Below are positions 17,692 to 26,158 of a DNA stretch of 64,000 bases, piece by piece; within the stretch, counting starts at the first letter, position 1, and every line of letters starts with the position of its first letter. Origin of the DNA: Leptospira neocaledonica. GTDB taxonomy: Bacteria; Spirochaetota; Leptospiria; Leptospirales; Leptospiraceae. The translations under genes were made by a program, and so were the position numbers. The stretch covers positions 257,442 through 321,441 of the forward strand of contig NZ_NPEA01000007.1 in the NCBI RefSeq assembly GCF_002812205.1. Direction: 5' to 3'. The notes under the pieces are model-generated. The model saw only the letters and a program-made list of their open reading frames with translations, searched no databases and was not told where the DNA came from.

Positions 17692-18587
17692 CCCAAAATA
17701 TCCGTAAGTATATCGAGAACTAAAGGAGAAAGGGATCTTTTAGAATGGACCTTTCTAATATTAGACGCTAGATCTTCGGAAATTTTACTGATCCATAGAT
17801 CCAATTCAGGTTCCGAAAGTCCTATAAATTCTTTCAAAGTTTCTTTTCTATAATGATTCAGTAATGTATCTCTGCTGACTGAGTATAAATTTTCCATCGC
17901 TCCACGAACTTTTTCATCGCTTGCGATCGCTCTTCTGATCCGATCCGTTCCCGCACCGAATCTGGAAGTTTCTAATCTTCCTAGATCGTTAAAACCTGTT
18001 TGGAAAAGTATTTTTAAAGTGTTTCGGATCACTGCTTGGATCTCTTTAGTTCCCGAACCTATGGAAACGAAATCAGCAATCCTTTCTGTAAACGTAGGTA
18101 ATAAGGAAGATAGGAATTGAGAGATTTGTTTTTCCAAACCTGCCGCTTGGAAAACCCCATGCAAAGGATTTATCTTTTTATGAAATTCGTTTAAAACCTT
18201 TTCCAATCCTTGGGAGAAGATCGCCTGAACTTCAGGTTGATTCAAAATTCCTAGGATTAGATTTTTAGAAGGAGCAGCCTGTGTCCCTGCTATAAATTCT
18301 ACGATAGAATTCATAGATTCTTCGGAAAGGAATTCATCCGCGGAAGAGTAGGGGAATGCCTTCTCTATTGGAAATTCTTCTGCCAAAACTTTTAGTTTTT
18401 CTTCAGGAAGACGGACGAGTCCCAAAGCAGAAGGAGAGAGTGAAAGATCTTCCGGAAAAATTTCCTCTAAGCTGGATCTAAATAAAAAATGTAAACTTTT
18501 ACGTACGCTGTTTTCCAGAACTCCGGGTTTAGTGATCCAGTTCTCTACCCTAGTTTTACGGGAAACAAATCTTTTCCAAAATGCCAA
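17688..18587 (-). CDS. Hypothetical helical protein of alr-plsC operon
   Basis: A 299-residue helical protein with no membrane segment or signal peptide and no family recognised. It starts with a basic patch (KRFVSRKTRVENW). Short hydrophobic helices (FVSIGSG..., VIRNTLKILFQTGFNDLGRLE) could contact membranes. It lies 10 bases after plsC-like and overlaps the next gene by 4 bases, so it is surely cotranscribed. A role in membrane lipid or envelope work is suggested only by its neighbours. Confidence 0.7.
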   Translation of the reverse strand: MAFWKRFVSRKTRVENWITKPGVLENSVRKSLHFLFRSSLEEIFPEDLSLSPSALGLVRLPEEKLKVLAEEFPIEKAFPYSSADEFLSEESMNSIVEFIAGTQAAPSKNLILGILNQPEVQAIFSQGLEKVLNEFHKKINPLHGVFQAAGLEKQISQFLSSLLPTFTERIADFVSIGSGTKEIQAVIRNTLKILFQTGFNDLGRLETSRFGAGTDRIRRAIASDEKVRGAMENLYSVSRDTLLNHYRKETLKEFIGLSEPELDLWISKISEDLASNIRKVHSKRSLSPLVLDILTDILG

Positions 18588-18597
18588 ATATTACTCC

Positions 18598-19737
18598 TCA
18601 GGCGCTGATCGTGGACCAAACCGTATCCAATTTAGGAAGATGGTACGTGAGTTGGTTTCTGTGATATAAGACCAGATTTTTTTTCTTTAAATTATGAAGA
18701 TCTTTCGGGATCTGAAATAATTTTTCCAAAAAAACTATATCATTTCCTTCTAATTGGACGAACCCACCTTTTTTGGCCTTCTCTAAAAAAGAATCGAATG
18801 CATGTTTCAATGCTTCCGTTTTGAATTTTTCGGAAATATAAATTTCAGGATGAGTATTCTTGATCTTCTCCGCTAAGGATAGTAGAATTGAAAATAATTT
18901 CTCCTTACTTTCCTTTGCTTTTCCTTCGAATTTTAGGACCATATAAGAAGCCAAATTTCCGGCCGTGATCGTATAACCGCTTCCTAATTTTTCTTTTACT
19001 ATACTCGAAACCTGATCTGCGTCTGCATTTTCCGGAATCGGGAATTGTCCCCCATAACCTATATGGAGTTCCGATTTTTTGGAAGAGAAATAATCGTAAG
19101 TCAAAGTGAAAGATGTAAAATTCAAATTTTTGAATTTAGATCTGAGAAAAAAGACTCCCTTTTTCACCTGAGCCATATACCCATCTTGGTTAAAAACTCC
19201 TTCCGGAAAAAGGAAAAGATTTCTACCTTCTGAAATTCTGTCGGATAGATAACCCCATTCTTGGTCTACCATATCCCTCAAAAGTCCCTTTTTCAAAAGT
19301 TCTCTTGCATTGTCTCTGAATGGTCTTTTGATCGGAACACAACCGATATAATCCATATATTTAGGAATAAGTCCAGATTTATCTATGAGTAAGAAGATAA
19401 GTTTGAGAAGCCCTTTCGGTTTGAATTCCTTCACTAAAAAATCTTTTCCCAATATATCTTCTCTGGCTGGGATCGCGAATTTAATGGAAGGATGAACATG
19501 CGGGTAAACGGCCGCAAGAGCGGGAACATCTCCCTCCCAAACATGATTGGCCATTAGAATGGACGGATAGGGGGCATCTAGGATTTTTTTAGGATTACTT
19601 GCAGGAAAATGTTCTTCGAAAGCATCGAATAGAATTCTTCTCGCCTTGAATACAATTTTGATCATAAAACTATAAGTCTTAGTTGTATATACAGGCTGAA
19701 CTTGTTTCGAACTTTCTTTTTCGGAAATGGAAGTCAT
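18598..19737 (-). CDS. PlsC-family 1-acyl-glycerol-3-phosphate acyltransferase
   Basis: A 379-residue acyltransferase with the catalytic HX4D motif in ILMANHVWEGDVPAL (about residues 60-75) and the phosphate-binding FPEG motif in NLFLFPEGVFNQDG. The enzyme class moves acyl chains from ACP or CoA to lysophosphatidate or similar acceptors at the inner membrane. The protein is longer than typical PlsC (about 245) because of a C-terminal helical region of about 130 residues with no known domain. It lies 18 bases downstream of alr on the same strand. Confidence 0.88.
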   Translation of the reverse strand: MTSISEKESSKQVQPVYTTKTYSFMIKIVFKARRILFDAFEEHFPASNPKKILDAPYPSILMANHVWEGDVPALAAVYPHVHPSIKFAIPAREDILGKDFLVKEFKPKGLLKLIFLLIDKSGLIPKYMDYIGCVPIKRPFRDNARELLKKGLLRDMVDQEWGYLSDRISEGRNLFLFPEGVFNQDGYMAQVKKGVFFLRSKFKNLNFTSFTLTYDYFSSKKSELHIGYGGQFPIPENADADQVSSIVKEKLGSGYTITAGNLASYMVLKFEGKAKESKEKLFSILLSLAEKIKNTHPEIYISEKFKTEALKHAFDSFLEKAKKGGFVQLEGNDIVFLEKLFQIPKDLHNLKKKNLVLYHRNQLTYHLPKLDTVWSTISA

Positions 19738-19755
19738 GCAGTTCCTCTTCTCTTT

Positions 19756-20889
19756 TTACTCTACTATTTTTTTGGGGACCGACTCGCTGATCCGAGTGGT
19801 AACTTCATAATTGATCGTATAAGTCCAATTTGCATGGTCATCTGCGGAGATTTCTTCTTCTCTTTCTTTGCCTAAGATCGTGACCACATCCCCGATTTCC
19901 GCATCATGGATATGTGTGATATCCAACATGGTCATGTTCATACAGATCCTTCCTAGAATCTTTGCTCTTTTCCCGTTTACAAGCATGACTCCATTATTGG
20001 AAAGTTTTCGGTCGAGGCCTTCATAATAACCTACAGGGACCACTGCGATCCGAGTTGACGCACTTGTTTGGTAAGTAGAACCATACCCCACAAAACTATC
20101 TTCCGGAACGGTTTTGATATGAACGATCCTAGTCTTCCAAGAAAGAACCGGAGAAAGGTTAAAATCTTTTTTGCCGCTTAGATGTAAGGAAAGTCTAGTC
20201 TGTAAACTCGGCCAAAGACCGTAGAGAGATATTCCCACACGAACCAAATCATAATGAGCTTCCGGAAATAACATGGTAGAAGCGGAAGCACACGCATGTT
20301 TGACTAAATTTTTAAATCCGAACTTTTCTGCGAGAAGGATCGCTTCCGAAAAAGTTTTCATTTGTTCTTTGGAATACTTCTGCTCTAACACATCTTCTGT
20401 ACTGGCGAAATGAGTAGCGATCCCGTCTATCTTCAATCCTTCCGATTTGATTTCGGAAAGTGTTCTTTCCAAGTCCGTGCCCGAATAACCTAAACGAGCC
20501 ATTCCGGTATCCACCTTCAGATGGATTTTAGGAGAAGGTTTACAATTTGTTAAAATTCTTACTTCTTCGGTTCGTGATACTATGATCCAAAAATTCGGGT
20601 CCGATACTTCGGAGATCCTCTCCGCGAGGCCAGGAGTTTCCCCCATGATCAAGATCTTAAACTCAGGATATTTTCCACGGAGAAGTTTTGCTTCTTCCAA
20701 AGAGTTTACCCCGAAAAGATCCGCTCCTCCTTGAAAAGCAAGCTCGGCAGTTTCTAAAAGTCCATGACCGTAAGCGTTGGATTTGATGACTGCAGTCAGT
20801 AAGGTCTTAGTGGAAAGAAGGGCGCGAAAATTTTTTAGGTTCGCTGAGATCGCCGCTCTGGAAAGTTCTATCCAAGTTCTGTCTTTCAT
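19756..20889 (-). CDS. alr: Alanine racemase
   Basis: A 377-residue PLP enzyme that makes D-alanine for peptidoglycan. The PLP lysine is in AVIKSNAYGHG (about residue 35), and the catalytic tyrosine of the second barrel-side motif is in VGYGSTYQTS (about residue 270). Motifs VDTGMARLGY and GRICMNMTMLDIT are also typical. Length is standard. It is the first gene of a four-gene minus-strand operon with the acyltransferase and two unknown genes, and it is divergent from the DUF2505 gene. Confidence 0.96.
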   Translation of the reverse strand: MKDRTWIELSRAAISANLKNFRALLSTKTLLTAVIKSNAYGHGLLETAELAFQGGADLFGVNSLEEAKLLRGKYPEFKILIMGETPGLAERISEVSDPNFWIIVSRTEEVRILTNCKPSPKIHLKVDTGMARLGYSGTDLERTLSEIKSEGLKIDGIATHFASTEDVLEQKYSKEQMKTFSEAILLAEKFGFKNLVKHACASASTMLFPEAHYDLVRVGISLYGLWPSLQTRLSLHLSGKKDFNLSPVLSWKTRIVHIKTVPEDSFVGYGSTYQTSASTRIAVVPVGYYEGLDRKLSNNGVMLVNGKRAKILGRICMNMTMLDITHIHDAEIGDVVTILGKEREEEISADDHANWTYTINYEVTTRISESVPKKIVE

Positions 20890-21050
20890 TCTTTGAAATT
20901 AGCGCAGGATCTCCAGTCATGAGCCCCTTTTACGGCCTGTCTGTCATTCGGATTTTTCCTTTCGACCGAGAGGAAAAAAGGGTTTCCCGAGCGGGGAAAT
21001 ACAAACAGACTGCCCGAGAAACGGCTAATCAAATTCCTCAGGAACCCCGG

Positions 21051-21539
21051 ATGAAACAATATAAAGTAGTACAAACTTTCCCAGTTCCCCTCCAAGATCT
21101 ACTCAGAGCAAGAGAAGATAGATACAAATATTTAGATAGATTCCCCGAATTGAAAAACGTGGAATTATTGGAGGAAAGAAAAGAGGGAAACAAAGTTTAC
21201 CAAAAAAGAAAGGTAAAGTTAGCCGAATCCCTGCCAAAGGTGCTTGCTACACTTCTTTCGGATCCTTCTCTTTTGGAAGATTCCGTATTCGATATCTCTA
21301 CAAATACCCATGAATTTACGATCGCTCCTCCGGGAAACGATTCCATAGTCACCATCAAAGGGTTCTCCGTATACAAGGAGATTGGTCCTGGTGAATCCGA
21401 GAGAAGTTACGACGTTAAAGTCAACTCCGGAGTATTCTTAATGGGCTCCGTGATTGAAACAGTGATCGAAGAGATCCATAGACATTCATTGGAGAAGGAC
21501 AAGAACTCCATCTCCGAATTCCTGAAAAAGGGAGATTGA
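21051..21539 (+). CDS. DUF2505-like SRPBCC protein
   Basis: A 162-residue protein with the beta-alpha-beta pattern of the START/SRPBCC lipid-binding superfamily and DUF2505-like segments: QTFPVPLQDLLRAREDRYKYLDRFPELK near the start and a long C-terminal helix (MGSVIETVIEEIHRHSLEK). The superfamily binds hydrophobic ligands, but none can be assigned here. The ATG at 21051 follows AGGAA at good spacing; the open frame extends upstream to 20919 without support. Divergent from alr. Confidence 0.75.
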   Translation: MKQYKVVQTFPVPLQDLLRAREDRYKYLDRFPELKNVELLEERKEGNKVYQKRKVKLAESLPKVLATLLSDPSLLEDSVFDISTNTHEFTIAPPGNDSIVTIKGFSVYKEIGPGESERSYDVKVNSGVFLMGSVIETVIEEIHRHSLEKDKNSISEFLKKGD

Positions 21540-21574
21540 AATTTGGAAAGAAGCCCATTGCGGCTTCTTCTTTA

Positions 21575-21991
21575 TTACAAAATCGTTTCTAGATCCGATC
21601 TGCTGGGCAATCCCGGTCTCGTGATCAAAAGTTCCTCTCCCAAATTAAATACTCCCCACGCGGGTTTAGATTCTTGTATCGCCGGCAGTATTTCTGAGAA
21701 TCTATCGTCGGAGAGGATGGTTTCGTAATCGGGATCTTCTTCTTCCAATCTAACAATACTCCAACCTAAAGAATCTAATTCCTCTAGGAGTGTGGTACTT
21801 ACGCCACAGTCACCGCAAGCTCTAGGAGTTAAGAGAAGTATGATTCCTTTTTTTTCGTTCTTCTCTGCGCTCGCGATCGCTTCTTGTTTGGAATGAAAAA
21901 CAAAAGAAGAAGTTTTCCAGAAGCTAAACTTATCTCTGCCTATATAAATCAGCGTACCTAAAATACCCCAAAAAAGCCCGAAAAAGCTCAA
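21575..21991 (-). CDS. Membrane-anchored thioredoxin-like protein
   Basis: A 138-residue protein with an N-terminal membrane helix (SFFGLFWGILGTLIYIG) and a short thioredoxin-like domain carrying a CGDC redox motif (LLLTPRACGDCGVSTTLLEEL). The CxxC sits at the start of a helix after a hydrophobic strand, as in thioredoxins, but the domain is short and the cis-proline is not certain. Probably a periplasm-facing thiol oxidoreductase. It is convergent with the DUF2505 gene. Confidence 0.65.
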   Translation of the reverse strand: MSFFGLFWGILGTLIYIGRDKFSFWKTSSFVFHSKQEAIASAEKNEKKGIILLLTPRACGDCGVSTTLLEELDSLGWSIVRLEEEDPDYETILSDDRFSEILPAIQESKPAWGVFNLGEELLITRPGLPSRSDLETIL

Positions 21992-22221
21992 AAGGACCCA
22001 TTTTTGAATTCGTGTATTTTTGATGATGATTCTCCTTATGTGATTCTTAGACTAGACTCGTCAGGAAATTCTAATGTAATATCTTTTTAGGATCTTCCGA
22101 TCTTAGAAAAAGCTGCACAGAAAAAATAAATATAAATTTACGTAGAGAGTTGACAAAAAAACATAGTCATACGCATGCTCGGTTACTAAACCAAAATCGG
22201 TTCGGAGGTGTCAGGCAGTAG

Positions 22222-22608
22222 ATGAACGCATTGGGAAAGCACGTAATTGCAGAATTTTATGAGTGTGATTACGAGACCATCAACAATCACGAATTGGTAG
22301 AAGATATCATGTTGAAGGCAGTCGACCTCTCCGGTGCCACCACAGTTAAATCTGTTTTTCATAGATTTAGCCCGTTTGGTGTGAGCGGTGTGGTTGTCGT
22401 GAGCGAATCCCATTTCGCTATACATACCTGGCCAGAATACGGTTATTGCGCTATCGACGTCTTCACTTGCGGAGACTTAATCGATAATCAGGCAGCTCTG
22501 GAATATCTCAAGGAACGCTTCGGCTCGAAGAGCATCTCCGTAGTGGAAATGAAGCGCGGTTTGTTGAAACTTGGCGTAGACCTACCTCACAAACCAGTTG
22601 GGAAATAA
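22222..22608 (+). CDS. speD: S-adenosylmethionine decarboxylase proenzyme
   Basis: A 128-residue class 1B (SpeH-type) pyruvoyl enzyme that supplies decarboxylated AdoMet for spermidine. It self-cleaves between Glu62 and Ser63 in SESHFAIHTWPEYGY to make the pyruvoyl group; His68 and Cys83 (DVFTCG) complete the processing and catalytic set, with numbering equal to the Thermotoga enzyme. GGAGG lies 14 bases before the ATG, a long spacing, and a TTG at 22231 is an alternative start. It is the first gene of a polyamine group with the SET/SpeD-like fusion and speE. Confidence 0.96.
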   Translation: MNALGKHVIAEFYECDYETINNHELVEDIMLKAVDLSGATTVKSVFHRFSPFGVSGVVVVSESHFAIHTWPEYGYCAIDVFTCGDLIDNQAALEYLKERFGSKSISVVEMKRGLLKLGVDLPHKPVGK

Positions 22609-22618
22609 GTATCTTCTC

Positions 22619-22633
22619 TCCGGCAGAGCCGGA
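22619..22633 (+). promoter_or_regulatory. Hairpin between speD and the SET/SpeD-like gene
   Basis: TCCGGC, a 3-base loop and GCCGGA form a 6-bp stem 11 bases after the speD stop, without a T-run. It is followed by a CCTCTCCGGGAGG near-palindrome. It may moderate read-through or mRNA stability between speD and the next gene. Confidence 0.35.
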
Positions 22634-22725
22634 AACACCCTAATTGATAAAGACGAGTTCCCCTCTCCGGGAGGAAGGGTCGACTTCACTTATTTTCAAA
22701 CTTTAATGAGGAGAGGTATCAGAGA

Positions 22726-23592
22726 ATGAGCCTAAAGATCCAAGACCAACTTAAAATTGTTAATCGTTTTTCTTATCTAAGAAATAGTATCGAAATCGCT
22801 ACCACTGATAAGGGAGAAGCTTTCCTTTACACGAAGGAAACTATCTCTGCAGGAGAAGTTGTAGCAGTTTGGGGAGGAAAAGCAGTTCATAAGAATGAAC
22901 TTGCAGGACTTTCCGGACTTTCTTCTCCTCATAGAGTCCATAAGGACTTCTACCTGGTTTCTCCTTTGCATGATGACGGAATTGATTCCGTTCATTATAT
23001 CCGCCAATCTGCGGATGCAAACTGCGGTTTTCAGGGGGATATCACTCTGGTTGCTCTTCGTGACATCGAAGCCGGCCAAGAGATCACTTATCATCCTGCG
23101 ATGAAAAATCCTGAACTCGCATGGGCTCGCAACGAAGAGTCAGAAATCGTCCGTAAACGTTTTAATGGAAGTTTCCCTACGTATATCCAATCCAAGATCG
23201 AATCCGATCCTGAATTGAAAGTATACGAGCCTTTCAAAGACGGAGCATGGGGACTTCTTACCTCCATCGATCTGGAAAGCTGTGACGCGGCTTTGATTCG
23301 TGACGCGGATGCAATCAAACAATACGTAATCGAACTCTGCGATCTAATCGAAATGAAACGTTTCGGTGAAACCCAAGTGGTATATTTCGGAGAAGACGAT
23401 CGTGTTGCCGGTTACTCCATGGTGCAGTTGATTGAGACTTCTTGTATCTCTGCTCACTTCGCAAACGATACCAATACTTCTTATATCGATATCTTCTCTT
23501 GTAAAGGATACGATCCTAAAGTTGCGGCTGAGTTTACTCGCAAATTTTTCAAAGGCGCTGCAATGCGTCTTACAGTAACAAACCGCTTCTAA
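22726..23592 (+). CDS. SET-domain protein fused to a SpeD-like (AdoMetDC) domain
   Basis: A 288-residue protein. Residues 15-140 resemble a SET lysine-methyltransferase domain: IEIATTDKGEAFLYTKETISAGE opening, SADANCGF in place of the NHSC motif, and ALRDIEAGQEITYHP. Residues 165-288 look like a diverged AdoMet decarboxylase: ETSCISAHF...SYIDIFSCKG aligns with SpeD SESHFAIHTW...CAIDVFTCG, keeping Ser239, His244 and Cys259 at exactly the SpeD spacings (+5, +15), while the residue before the cleavage serine is Thr instead of Glu. It sits between speD and speE. It may act as a prozyme-like regulator, a second decarboxylase or a polyamine-linked methyltransferase. Confidence 0.8.
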   Translation: MSLKIQDQLKIVNRFSYLRNSIEIATTDKGEAFLYTKETISAGEVVAVWGGKAVHKNELAGLSGLSSPHRVHKDFYLVSPLHDDGIDSVHYIRQSADANCGFQGDITLVALRDIEAGQEITYHPAMKNPELAWARNEESEIVRKRFNGSFPTYIQSKIESDPELKVYEPFKDGAWGLLTSIDLESCDAALIRDADAIKQYVIELCDLIEMKRFGETQVVYFGEDDRVAGYSMVQLIETSCISAHFANDTNTSYIDIFSCKGYDPKVAAEFTRKFFKGAAMRLTVTNRF

Positions 23593-23601
23593 GAGGTACT
23601 A

Positions 23602-24444
23602 TTGGAACTTTGGCTAGACGAGACCCTCGAGTTACCTAACGGAAGGGCTCTCAAGATTAGAGTGAAGGAGTTCTTACATTCTCGTAAGACTCCTTTTCAA
23701 AAAATAGACGTATTCGAATCCCAAAGTTTTGGCAGAATGTTCACTCTTGACGGAGTGGTCATGATGACCGAAGCGGACGAGTTCGCGTATCATGAAATGA
23801 TCGCTCACGTTCCTATGATGAGCCATCCGAATCCTGAAAAAGTTTTAGTGATCGGTGGTGGGGACGGCGGAACCGTTCGTGAGATCCTAAAACATCCTTC
23901 CGTAAAAGAAGTACATCTTTGTGAGATCGATAAGGGAGTTGTAGACGTTTGTTACGAATACTTCCCGGAGATCGCAAATGCAATGAAGGACCCAAGAGTG
24001 GTTCATGCATACGAAGACGGAGCTAAATACGTTCAGGATTATAAGGAATACTTCGACGTGATCTGCGTGGATTCTTCCGATCCTGTCGGCCCTGCAGAAG
24101 TTTTATTTAAAAGACCTTTCTATGAGACAATGGCTGCTTCCTTAAAACAAGGCGGGATCTGCACCAGTCAGGCGGAAAGTTTTTATTATCACGGAAAAAT
24201 AATTAAGGAATTATTCCAATTCATTCCTCAGGTATTCGATCATTGTGGATATTATTTCACAGTGGTTCCTACTTATCCTTCCGGAATTATAGGTTTTACT
24301 TATTGTTCCAAAGGACCGGATCCCTATAAGGTTCAACCTGATCCGAATAGAGTTCCAAAAGGTTTAAAATACTACTCTGCCGAAATCCATAAGGCTGCGT
24401 TTACTCTTCCTCCATTCGCGCAAGAGTACATCGTAAGAAAATAA
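23602..24444 (+). CDS. speE: Spermidine synthase
   Basis: A 280-residue polyamine aminopropyltransferase. It joins the aminopropyl group of decarboxylated AdoMet to putrescine. Typical motifs: MFTLDGVVMMTEADEFAYHEM, the Rossmann loop VLVIGGGDGGTVREI, and the catalytic DSSDPVGPAE. It starts with TTG at 23602 preceded by AGAGG; the aligned N-terminus ELWLDETLE supports this start. It lies 9 bases after the SET/SpeD-like fusion, and its stop overlaps the pyrF ATG by one base (TAATG). Confidence 0.96.
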   Translation: MELWLDETLELPNGRALKIRVKEFLHSRKTPFQKIDVFESQSFGRMFTLDGVVMMTEADEFAYHEMIAHVPMMSHPNPEKVLVIGGGDGGTVREILKHPSVKEVHLCEIDKGVVDVCYEYFPEIANAMKDPRVVHAYEDGAKYVQDYKEYFDVICVDSSDPVGPAEVLFKRPFYETMAASLKQGGICTSQAESFYYHGKIIKELFQFIPQVFDHCGYYFTVVPTYPSGIIGFTYCSKGPDPYKVQPDPNRVPKGLKYYSAEIHKAAFTLPPFAQEYIVRK

Positions 24445-25253
24445 TGGATTTCTATTCCAAATTCGTAAAAAGAAGGGAGATATTAAACTCCCTTCTTTGC
24501 GTTGGAATCGACCCCGACATTACTAAACTTCCTCCTTCCTTAGAAAAAACCTCTGACAAACTTTACGTATTCTCCAGAGAGATCGTAGATGCTACCGCAG
24601 AATATGCGGTTGCTTATAAACCGAATATTGCATTCTTCGAAGCGTTCGGTTCCAAAGGAATCGAACAGTTTGAAAGACTGATCTCTCATATTAAAACAAA
24701 TTATCCTGAGATCCCGATCGTTGCGGATGCAAAACGAGGAGACTTAGATAATACTGCAAGACAGTATGCTAAGTTCTTTTTCAAAGAATTGGGAGTGGAT
24801 TCGCTTACTCTTTCTCCTTATATGGGTTCTGATACGATCAAACCTTTTGTCGAAGACGAGTCCAGAATGGTATTCTTACTTTGTCTGACTTCTAATCCTG
24901 ATTCATCCGAATTGCAGAAAAAAACATTCTCCGAAACAGGTCGGACCTTATACAGAGAAGTCGCGGCTCTGAGTGAAAAATTCCCTACTAAAAATGTGGG
25001 CCTGGTCGTCGGAGCCACTCATCCTAAGGAATTATTAGAAATTCGTAAAGCTCATCCGGATCGTATCTTTTTGATTCCTGGATATGGAGCCCAAGGTGCC
25101 TCCTTAGAAGAAGTGATTTCCGTTTGTGGAAAGAACTCCTTGGTCAATTCTTCCAGAAGTATTATATTTTCTTCTTCCGGTCCTGATTTCGCTCAGGCAG
25201 CGGGAAAAGCAGCTTCCTCAATTACGGAGCAGATGAGAAAGCTACTTAGTTAA
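24444..25253 (+). CDS. pyrF: Orotidine 5'-phosphate decarboxylase (type 2)
   Basis: A 269-residue TIM-barrel enzyme that makes UMP in pyrimidine synthesis. The catalytic DxKxxD-type motif is VADAKRGDLDNTARQYAKFFF, and the C-terminal phosphate-gripper region reads FLIPGYGAQGAS with SSRSI. The length and the PNIAFFEAFG segment mark the longer type-2 subfamily. It is translationally coupled to speE through TAATG, though the link to polyamines is probably only organisational. Confidence 0.95.
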   Translation: MDFYSKFVKRREILNSLLCVGIDPDITKLPPSLEKTSDKLYVFSREIVDATAEYAVAYKPNIAFFEAFGSKGIEQFERLISHIKTNYPEIPIVADAKRGDLDNTARQYAKFFFKELGVDSLTLSPYMGSDTIKPFVEDESRMVFLLCLTSNPDSSELQKKTFSETGRTLYREVAALSEKFPTKNVGLVVGATHPKELLEIRKAHPDRIFLIPGYGAQGASLEEVISVCGKNSLVNSSRSIIFSSSGPDFAQAAGKAASSITEQMRKLLS

Positions 25254-25258
25254 AATCC

Positions 25259-25951
25259 TTATCGGAAGGCAAATGCCTCCAACTTATCCGAGCGAGAGTT
25301 ATCTGTCGGAGTTTCTGCCTTAGATTCGATCGTTCCTAGATAAGAACCGACTCCAATCCATGCACTATAATCTTGGTAAGCCAGATCGGTTCCAGAAATA
25401 TATCTATGAATATTAGAAGCTTCCGCTTCTAAAAACAGAAACGCTCTCTCAAAATTAGCCCTTAAGCCTAGTCTTTCAAAAACACGATAAGATTTAGCAT
25501 CCGAGCTTCCTATCCCGATTCCCAAAGAAACGTATGGATCCAAGGTTTTGCCGGGACGAAAATGGAATGTAGTACCTATGTCTAAGAAGTTCATTTTCAC
25601 AAACTCGCCTTTGTCGATCGCTTTACCGAAGTTTAAATATTGGATATAGGAAACAGGTTGCCCTTCAGAAAAGATCAGAGCGATATTTTTGTCCCACTCT
25701 TCCATTTTTTTAATGGAGTAGTTCGAGTTGGTTGCTCCCAATTCCAAACCGAAATATCTGGGATTGTACTCGGCAGAGATCCTATATGCGGAACTCGTTC
25801 CATAGTCATTATTTTCGTTTCGGACTTCTCCTCGTCCTGCTCCTAACTTTATAGTCCATGCTGTGTTTTGGCTTATGTCAGTAGAAGTGTCCTTTGCCAT
25901 GATCTGCATTGCAGGAATACAAATCGCTATCCCTAAAAGTAAACTTTTCAT
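25259..25951 (-). CDS. Putative outer-membrane beta-barrel protein
   Basis: About 230 residues with a signal peptide (MKSLLLGIAICIPAMQIMAKD, cleavage after MA-K likely). Alternating amphipathic strands follow, rich in aromatic girdle residues and turns (TIKLGAGRGEVRNENNDYGTSSAYRISAEY, PYVSLGIGIGSSDAKSY). The size suits an 8-stranded OmpX/OmpW-like barrel. The ATG at 25951 gives a clean signal peptide; a GTG four codons earlier is an alternative. The C-terminus continues past the last strand into a polar tail. No function can be assigned. Confidence 0.75.
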   Translation of the reverse strand: MKSLLLGIAICIPAMQIMAKDTSTDISQNTAWTIKLGAGRGEVRNENNDYGTSSAYRISAEYNPRYFGLELGATNSNYSIKKMEEWDKNIALIFSEGQPVSYIQYLNFGKAIDKGEFVKMNFLDIGTTFHFRPGKTLDPYVSLGIGIGSSDAKSYRVFERLGLRANFERAFLFLEAEASNIHRYISGTDLAYQDYSAWIGVGSYLGTIESKAETPTDNSRSDKLEAFAFR

Positions 25952-26158
25952 TTGAATCGTCACCGCCTAATATTTGTTAAACGGATTGGATCTTTTGTAT
26001 TACTAATCGGTTCCCTATAGAAAGTAATTTATAAAACGAGAATAGTTCTTATTCGCATAGATATTATACAGAGGGTAGACCGATCCGATCTAGATAACGG
26101 TTCCTTCTCAATTAGAAAATTTTTAAAATTTTGTTTTTTAAGTATTTGTTGTTCTAAG

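Noticed and set aside
22130..22221. A promoter at TTGACA 22150 for speD
   Set aside because: No acceptable -10 element occurs 16-18 bases downstream, so it was not listed.
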